From positions 1 to 40,653 of the forward strand of contig NZLB01000045.1 of NCBI GenBank assembly GCA_002694075.1: a stretch of 40,653 nt of DNA, written 5' to 3'. Both the position numbers and the translations under genes were made by a program. This document shows, piece after piece, positions 35,773 through 40,653 of the stretch. The stretch comes from Nisaea sp. (GTDB taxonomy: Bacteria; Pseudomonadota; Alphaproteobacteria; Thalassobaculales; Thalassobaculaceae). Within the stretch, counting starts at the first letter, position 1. The number at the start of each line of letters is the position of its first letter. The notes under the pieces are model-generated. The model had not been told where the DNA came from. It saw only the letters and a list, made by a program, of their open reading frames with translations, and did not search any database.

Positions 35773-36021
35773 TTAGCCGCCTTCGATCGGCGGCATGAAC
35801 ACCACTTCCGAGTTCAAATCGACTTTTTCAAGAAACGCGTTTTGATGGATTTCACCGTCGATGGCGACGGCGACGCCATCTTCCAAGCGCGGCGCCAGGC
35901 CTGGATGGCGATGATCCAATTCACGAATTAAAGCGCGCACGGTCAGGCCGGGCACTTGGTGCTCGACCTGACCGTTTGTGTATTGCCGCGCCAACCAGCG
36001 CGGAAGGATGACCGTGGCCAT
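35773..36021 (-). CDS. MoaD/ThiS family small protein with C-terminal Gly-Gly
   Basis: Ubiquitin-like beta-grasp protein of 82 residues. It has VILPRWLARQY at the start, the MoaD-like LTVRALIRELDHRHPGL helix, VAVAIDGEIHQ, VDLNSEVVFMPPIEGG, and ends exactly in Gly-Gly, the tail that is adenylated and thiocarboxylated in sulfur carriers. The ATG 36021 lies 20 bases after the stop of the Mo-subunit gene, making it the last gene of the hydroxylase operon. It could donate sulfur for molybdopterin or help mature the hydroxylase's cofactor; a ThiS-like role is less likely. No moaE or activating enzyme is adjacent. Confidence 0.85.
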   Translation of the reverse strand: MATVILPRWLARQYTNGQVEHQVPGLTVRALIRELDHRHPGLAPRLEDGVAVAIDGEIHQNAFLEKVDLNSEVVFMPPIEGG

Positions 36022-36041
36022 CGCCGGGGCAACGTCGCCGA

Positions 36042-38324
36042 TCAGTCGTCGGCGGCGTCGCGCACTTTGGCCGCGTCGAGCGCGGCCGACAGCTTCGGCG
36101 GTGACATCGGCAAATCGGTCATGCGTACGCCGGTGGCTTCGGCGATGGCGTTCCCGATCGCCGCCATCGGCGGCACGATCGGCACTTCGCCGACGCCGCG
36201 CACGCCGTAGGGGTGACTGGGGTTGGGCACCTCGACGATGATCGGCTCGATCATCGGCAAGTCCGAAGCGACCGGCATCCGATAGTCGAGAAAGCCGGTG
36301 TTTTCCAGCTGGCCTTTGTCGTTGTAGATATATTCCTCGTTCAAGGCCCAGCCGATGCCTTGGACGACGCCACCTTGCAATTGACCCTCGACATAATCGG
36401 GGTGAATGGCGGTGCCGACGTCCTGGACGACGGTGCAACGTTCGACCGTGGTGTGGCCGGTGTCGGCGTCGACCGAAACATCATAGATTTGCGCCCCGAA
36501 ACCGGGCCCGGCGCCTTGCGCGTTCAATTGCGCGTGGCCATTGATCGGGCCGCCGGTTTTGCCGGCGCTGGCGGCGATTTCGGCCAGCGTCATGGGATCG
36601 AAATCGCCGACGTTGGAACCGGCCGGTTTGGCGCAGCCATCTTCCCAGATGACCGCTTCGACGTCGACTTCCCACAGTTTGGCGGCGCGCGCGCGCATCT
36701 CGTCGATGGCGTCACGCACGGCTTGCACCACCGCCATGCCGGTGGCGAAGGTAACGCGTGAGCCGCCGGTCAGGAAGTTGAAGCCGATGGAGGCGGTGTC
36801 GGCCACGATCGGACGGATCTTGTGGTAATCGATGCCCAATTCCTCGGCCGCCATCAGCGCCAGCGAGGCGCGCGACCCGCCGATGTCCGGGCTGCCGGAA
36901 ATCAAGGTCACGGTGCCGTCTTCGCCGATATGACAGGCGGCGCTGGAATCCATGCCGATATTGAACCAGAAGCCGACCGCCACGCCGCGGCCCTGGCTGG
37001 CTTTGAGCGGGGTTTGGTAATGGGGCGAATTCTTGGCCGCCTCCAAGGTGGCGATCATGCCGATGTCCTTGAAGGTCGGACCGTAATGCGTCTTGGTGCC
37101 TTCGCGGGCGGCGTTTTTCAGGCGCAGATCGATTTGATCCATGCCCAATTCCTCGGCCAGCATGTTGATCGCCGATTCAATGCCCCAGGCCGCCACCGGC
37201 GAGCCGGGCGCCCGGTAGGCGGCGACTTTCGGCCGGTTCGACACCACGTCGAAGCCGACGACTTTGACATTGGCGATGTCATAGCAGGCGAAAGAGCACA
37301 TGCAGGCCGGACCAACCGGCGACCCCGGGAAGGCGCCCGCTTGCATGCGCACGGTGAAGTCGGCGGCGACGATGCGGCCGTCCTTGGTGGCGCCCAGTTT
37401 GACATCCATCGAGCCGGCCGAGGTCGGCCCGGACCCGCGGAAGACTTCCTCGCGGCTCATCACCAATTTCACCGGCTTACCGGCCATTTGCGACAGTTTG
37501 ATCGCCAGCGGCTCCAGATAGACCACCGTTTTGCCGCCAAAACCACCGCCAATCTCCGACGGCGTGACGCGGATTTGCGAGGTCTGCATGTCGAGCAATT
37601 TGGCGCAATAGCCGCGCACGTTGAATTGTCCCTGGGTCGAGCACCACAGCTGCACCTGGCCATCTTCGGTGGCGCTGGCGACGGCGGCGTGCGGCTCGAT
37701 GTAGCCTTGGTGGACCGGCTTGGTGGTGAAGGAGCCTTCGACGACCACTTCGGCTTCAGCCCAGCCGGCGTCCAAATCGCCTTTCAGGAACTCAATCCGC
37801 TTGGCCACGTTGGTCGGCGTGTCGGCGGCGTTCTCGTCGCCATCGGTACGCAGATGATCATGCAGGATCGGCGCGTCGGCGGCGACCGCGCCATCGACAT
37901 CGATGACATGCGGCAGAACTTCGTAATCGACCTCGATCAGGTCCAAGGCCTCGCGCGCGATGGCCTCGGAAGTGGCCGCCACGGCGGCGACGGCGTGGCC
38001 GTCGTAAAGCGCCTTCTCGCGGGCCATCACGTTGCGGGTGACGTCGCGCAGGTTCACCATGACCTCGCCGGCCGGGGCCATTTCATCGGGCATGTCCGGC
38101 AGATCGGCGGCGGTGATCACCGCTTTGACGCCGCGCAGAGCCTTCGCTTTGCTGGTGTCGATCGAGCGAATGTTGGCATGGGCGTGCGGGCTGCGCAGGA
38201 CCTTGCCGACCAATTGGCCCGGCATGTCGAAATCGGCGCCGAAACGGGCGCGACCGGTGACTTTATCGGCCCCGTCGGGGCGCGGCTGGCGGGTGCCAAC
38301 CCATTTGTACGATTGATTACCCAT
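36042..38324 (-). CDS. Molybdenum hydroxylase large (molybdopterin-binding) subunit, xanthine dehydrogenase family
   Basis: The 760-residue protein has the aldehyde oxidase/xanthine dehydrogenase a/b hammerhead domain (DGADKVTGRARFGADFDMPGQL, about 17-140) and two Mo-cofactor-binding domains. GGGFGGK at 259-265 contacts the dithiolene, and the active-site Glu is E713 in RGVGEVP. The AYRAPGSPVAAWGIES segment is neither the VAYRCSFR loop of CO dehydrogenase nor the usual xanthine dehydrogenase loop. It hydroxylates an unknown substrate using water; possibilities include aldehydes, N-heterocycles and aromatic CoA esters. It follows the 2Fe-2S gene after 13 bases. Confidence 0.92.
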   Translation of the reverse strand: MGNQSYKWVGTRQPRPDGADKVTGRARFGADFDMPGQLVGKVLRSPHAHANIRSIDTSKAKALRGVKAVITAADLPDMPDEMAPAGEVMVNLRDVTRNVMAREKALYDGHAVAAVAATSEAIAREALDLIEVDYEVLPHVIDVDGAVAADAPILHDHLRTDGDENAADTPTNVAKRIEFLKGDLDAGWAEAEVVVEGSFTTKPVHQGYIEPHAAVASATEDGQVQLWCSTQGQFNVRGYCAKLLDMQTSQIRVTPSEIGGGFGGKTVVYLEPLAIKLSQMAGKPVKLVMSREEVFRGSGPTSAGSMDVKLGATKDGRIVAADFTVRMQAGAFPGSPVGPACMCSFACYDIANVKVVGFDVVSNRPKVAAYRAPGSPVAAWGIESAINMLAEELGMDQIDLRLKNAAREGTKTHYGPTFKDIGMIATLEAAKNSPHYQTPLKASQGRGVAVGFWFNIGMDSSAACHIGEDGTVTLISGSPDIGGSRASLALMAAEELGIDYHKIRPIVADTASIGFNFLTGGSRVTFATGMAVVQAVRDAIDEMRARAAKLWEVDVEAVIWEDGCAKPAGSNVGDFDPMTLAEIAASAGKTGGPINGHAQLNAQGAGPGFGAQIYDVSVDADTGHTTVERCTVVQDVGTAIHPDYVEGQLQGGVVQGIGWALNEEYIYNDKGQLENTGFLDYRMPVASDLPMIEPIIVEVPNPSHPYGVRGVGEVPIVPPMAAIGNAIAEATGVRMTDLPMSPPKLSAALDAAKVRDAADD

Positions 38325-38337
38325 CTGAACTCTCCCG

Positions 38338-38814
38338 TCAGTTGGCGCGCATTTCGGCGGCGGTGTCCATCACCGCCCGAATGATCTTGTCGTAACCGGT
38401 GCAGCGGCACAGGTTGCCGGCCAGCCAATAGCGCACCTCGGTCTCGGTCGGGTCGGGGTTCCGCTCCAACAGGGCCTTGGCCGCGACCAGAACGCCGGGC
38501 GTGCAGATACCGCATTGCAGGGCGGCTTCGTCGACGAATTTCTTCTGCAACGGATGCAGTTCCTCGCCGCTGGCCATGCCTTCGATGGTTTCGATGGTGC
38601 GCCCTTCGGCTTCGGCGCCGAGCATCAAGCAAGCGCAGGCCAGGCGGCCGTCGACCATGATCGTGCAGGCGCCGCAGTCGCCCGACCCGCAGCCTTCCTT
38701 GCTGCCGGTCAAGCCGAGGTCGTTGCGCAGCACGTCAAGCATGGTTTCATGCGTGTCGCACAAAAATTCCACCGGTTCGTTGTTGATCGTGGTGGTCACA
38801 TGATTCTTAGCCAT
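38338..38814 (-). CDS. Molybdenum hydroxylase small (2Fe-2S)2 subunit
   Basis: The 158-residue electron-transfer subunit carries two 2Fe-2S clusters. The plant-ferredoxin-type cluster has C42, C47, C50 and C62 in GCGSGDCGACTIMVDG. The second has C101, C104, C136 and C138 in CGICTPG and CRCTGY. All eight ligands are present and length is standard. It lies 4 bases after the FAD subunit and 13 before the Mo subunit, the usual M-S-L gene order of such operons. Confidence 0.95.
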   Translation of the reverse strand: MAKNHVTTTINNEPVEFLCDTHETMLDVLRNDLGLTGSKEGCGSGDCGACTIMVDGRLACACLMLGAEAEGRTIETIEGMASGEELHPLQKKFVDEAALQCGICTPGVLVAAKALLERNPDPTETEVRYWLAGNLCRCTGYDKIIRAVMDTAAEMRAN

Positions 38815-38818
38815 TGTC

Positions 38819-39676
38819 TCAACTCCCCGCGCGTTCGGCGGCGATTTTGGCCGCGCGCTTCATCAACACACCGGCGATTTTGGTGCGATATTCAACGGTC
38901 CCGCGTTTGTCGTTAATCGGGTTACACGCCTGGCGGCAGGCTTCGGCCGCCCGCTCCAGCGCTTCGTCATCCAATTTCGAGCCGATCAAGGCGGCATCGG
39001 CGTCGGCCACATGCAGGGCGGTCGGCGCGACCGCGCCCAAGCCGACGCGAGCGGCGCTGACCGTGCCGCTGGCGTCCATGGTCAGGGCCACGCCCAGGCC
39101 GACGATGGCGATATCCATCTCGGTCCGCGGTGTCATGCGCAGATAAGCGTCGCCCGAGCCGGCCGGACGGGCCGGCAATTTGATCGAGGTGATCAGCTCA
39201 CCCGGCTCCAAATTGGTTTTCCCCGGGCGTGCCGGCACGTCCTCGACGGCTAGCTCGCGCCGACCGTTGGGGCCATAGACGGCGACCGTGGCGCCGGCCG
39301 CGATCATCGCCGGCACGCTGTCGGCGGCGGGCGAGGCGTTGCACAGGTTGCCGCCGGCGGTGGCGCGGCCTTGCACCTGGGTTGAGCCGATCAGCTCGAC
39401 CGCTTCAACCACGCCCGGCCAAGCGGTGGTGACGCCCGGATGTTCGCCCAACTCCTGCCCGCAGACGGCGGCGCCGACACGAAAGCCACCATCCTCGTCC
39501 TGGATGGTCATCAACTCTTCGATGTGTTTCACATCGACGATAATGCCGGGGGTGGTCACGCCGGCGCGCAGTTGCACCAGCAAATCGGTGCCACCGGCGA
39601 GAACCCGACCGGTGCCGTTTGCCTCGAGCAAAAAGGCCGACGCTTCCTCAAGCGTGCTGGGGGCCACATAACGCAT
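38819..39676 (-). CDS. Molybdenum hydroxylase FAD-binding medium subunit
   Basis: The 285-residue subunit passes electrons from the Fe-S clusters to the final acceptor. It has AGGTDLLVQLRAG (about 27-39) and ATAGGNLCNASPAADS (about 105-120), the two FAD-binding loops of this family, and a C-terminal CO-dehydrogenase-flavoprotein-like domain. It is the first gene of the operon; only a short AGGA element precedes the ATG. Subunit order and spacing agree with one transcript reading FAD, 2Fe-2S, Mo, MoaD-like. Confidence 0.93.
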   Translation of the reverse strand: MRYVAPSTLEEASAFLLEANGTGRVLAGGTDLLVQLRAGVTTPGIIVDVKHIEELMTIQDEDGGFRVGAAVCGQELGEHPGVTTAWPGVVEAVELIGSTQVQGRATAGGNLCNASPAADSVPAMIAAGATVAVYGPNGRRELAVEDVPARPGKTNLEPGELITSIKLPARPAGSGDAYLRMTPRTEMDIAIVGLGVALTMDASGTVSAARVGLGAVAPTALHVADADAALIGSKLDDEALERAAEACRQACNPINDKRGTVEYRTKIAGVLMKRAAKIAAERAGS

Positions 39677-39707
39677 GTCCTGATCGCCCTTTCTTGGGTT
39701 TCGGGTA

Positions 39708-39737
39708 AAAATACTTTAAATCGCCGACACCTTACAA
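39708..39737 (-). promoter_or_regulatory. Possible promoter of the molybdenum hydroxylase operon
   Basis: On the minus strand TTGTAA (39737-39732), an 18-base spacer and TATTTT (39713-39708) would start RNA near 39700, about 25 bases before the FAD-subunit ATG. This AT-rich patch stands out in GC-rich surroundings. It is a consensus reading only. Confidence 0.3.
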
Positions 39738-39805
39738 AGAAGCGCCTGGGCTGGCCAGCGCGAGTTTACTTTTTTTGGCGCGTCCAATCGCCCCATGCCG
39801 GCCGT

Positions 39806-40645
39806 TCAGCCGGCCCGCCGTCGGCGTCGGGCGGCGATATGACGCCATCCAAGAGCGAGGGTCTCCATCCCGCCATAGGCCGCCAATTGGGCGGCGACCA
39901 AATCGCGCCGCAAGGGCCAGGCCGGCGGCGCCGCCGGGTCCAATAACGGCGTCGCCAGCGGCGGGTGCGCCCGGTTTTGAAACTCCAGCGATAGGCTGAT
40001 CCGCGGCCGCCGGGCGGTCGCCCGCATAGGGTCGCTCCAATGCCAGAGGTCCTGGCGCCAGAGGCCGATGGTGCCGGCCGGACCGGTCAACGGAACCGCC
40101 GCCGCCGAAGGCGCGCCGATCGGTAGCAGGCGCAGCGCCGCCTGGTCCGGCCCAACCGCGTCCAGGGCCAGCCATAGCGACAGACTGGCGGCCTGTTCCT
40201 GGCCGGGCGGGCCGATCACGCTCGGCCCCTGATAGTCGCGGTGCGGCGGCCACCCCCGCGCGCCCGCTCGCGGCGGCACGTGCCAGGCCCAGAAATGCGG
40301 CAAAAGCGCCGGTTTCCGGCCCAACATATAGGTCAGCAGCGCCTCGACCGGTGCGAACGCGCGCCAGGTTTCGGGCGCCAGAAACAAAAACACGGGCGGC
40401 AGGCCGGCGGCCGCCAAACGGCGCACGGCGGCGGCCAAGGGTGCGATCTGATGGGCCGGCATGGCGCCGGGCAAAATAGCGAAACCATCCGTCCAGAACC
40501 GCGCCGCGATGGCTGGCGGGTCCAGGTCGGCAGCTGCCTCTGGTGGGCCGATGCCCCGTAAGGGCGCCAAATAGGGACGCCAAAAGGCGGCCGTGGGCCA
40601 ACCTTTCGGCGGGCGTCGGCGCGGGCGGGAAGAAGCCTTGACCAT
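39806..40645 (-). CDS. Phytanoyl-CoA dioxygenase-like (PhyH) protein
   Basis: The 279-residue protein resembles Fe(II)/2-oxoglutarate dioxygenases of the PhyH type. FWTDGFAILPGAM near residue 50 is the usual 'DGF-x-x-x-x-G' start. H135 and D137 in PPHRDYQG and H202 in LWHWSD are candidate iron ligands. R213 or R215 in RRPRISLSLEF is a candidate 2-oxoglutarate contact. A basic N-terminus ([13 protein letters not shown]) precedes the domain. Start ATG 40645 is close to the window edge, so its upstream context is unseen. Substrate unknown; the family assignment is moderate because it rests on spacing of motifs. Confidence 0.6.
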   Translation of the reverse strand: MVKASSRPRRRPPKGWPTAAFWRPYLAPLRGIGPPEAAADLDPPAIAARFWTDGFAILPGAMPAHQIAPLAAAVRRLAAAGLPPVFLFLAPETWRAFAPVEALLTYMLGRKPALLPHFWAWHVPPRAGARGWPPHRDYQGPSVIGPPGQEQAASLSLWLALDAVGPDQAALRLLPIGAPSAAAVPLTGPAGTIGLWRQDLWHWSDPMRATARRPRISLSLEFQNRAHPPLATPLLDPAAPPAWPLRRDLVAAQLAAYGGMETLALGWRHIAARRRRRAG

Positions 40646-40653
40646 GGCCGCCA

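Noticed and set aside
36822-38384. 520-codon plus-strand open frame opposite the Mo subunit
   Set aside because: Antisense shadow; the minus-strand protein has all family motifs.

Overview
The window is GC-rich, tightly packed chromosomal DNA, most likely from an alphaproteobacterium, perhaps Rhodospirillales-like. This is inferred from codon use, 4-bp gene overlaps, the aerobic cobW-cobN-cobG-type cobalamin cluster, the tripartite tricarboxylate transporter, and the many LLM flavin enzymes, SDRs and molybdenum hydroxylases. I see no rRNA, tRNA, CRISPR array, insertion sequence or phage gene.

Layout. (1) 1-7.9 kb: the tail of a sulfotransferase-like gene with an in-frame TAG; two luciferase-like monooxygenases; a tctC-tctB-tctA solute transporter with an SDR gene directly behind it; a second SDR. 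(2) 8.0-10.2 kb: beta-carbonic anhydrase and a SelO-type protein. (3) 10.3-25.6 kb: a cobalamin (vitamin B12) block. Minus-strand genes run DUF1636-cobW-cobN-cobG-cobH-cobI-cobJ, then cobL-cobM, then cobA-cobB. cobK and cbiD are inverted inside this order. A cobalamin riboswitch on the minus strand heads the long operon, and cobalt-transport genes cbtB-cbtA diverge from it. (4) 25.6-35.7 kb: a catabolic-looking region. A GntR/FCD regulator diverges from a two-subunit sulfopyruvate/phosphonopyruvate-decarboxylase-like enzyme and a TcuA-like flavoprotein, followed by an aspartate-type aminotransferase. Then come GST, flavin-reductase and CocE-hydrolase genes, a second aminotransferase and an SDR with altered catalytic residues. 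(5) 35.8-39.7 kb: a molybdenum hydroxylase operon (FAD, 2Fe-2S and Mo subunits) ending in a small MoaD/ThiS-like gene with a Gly-Gly tail. (6) 39.8-40.6 kb: a phytanoyl-CoA-dioxygenase-like gene.

How they work together. The cob genes cover corrin-ring construction from uroporphyrinogen III to a,c-diamide formation plus one cobaltochelatase subunit. CobG marks the oxygen-dependent route, yet the C1-methylation gene is cbiD, not cobF, and neither cobE nor cbiG is present here. CbtAB and CobW fit cobalt supply, and the riboswitch should shut the operon off when B12 is plentiful. In the catabolic region, two TGTATACA palindromes sit where the -10 elements of gntR and of the decarboxylase operon should be, which makes a simple repressor circuit likely. 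A 2-oxo-acid formed by transamination (for example sulfopyruvate from cysteate) and then decarboxylated is one reading of that cluster, but the substrate is not shown by the sequence. No gene-free stretch exceeds 300 bases except 24375-24697, which holds the riboswitch, its expression platform and the divergent promoters.
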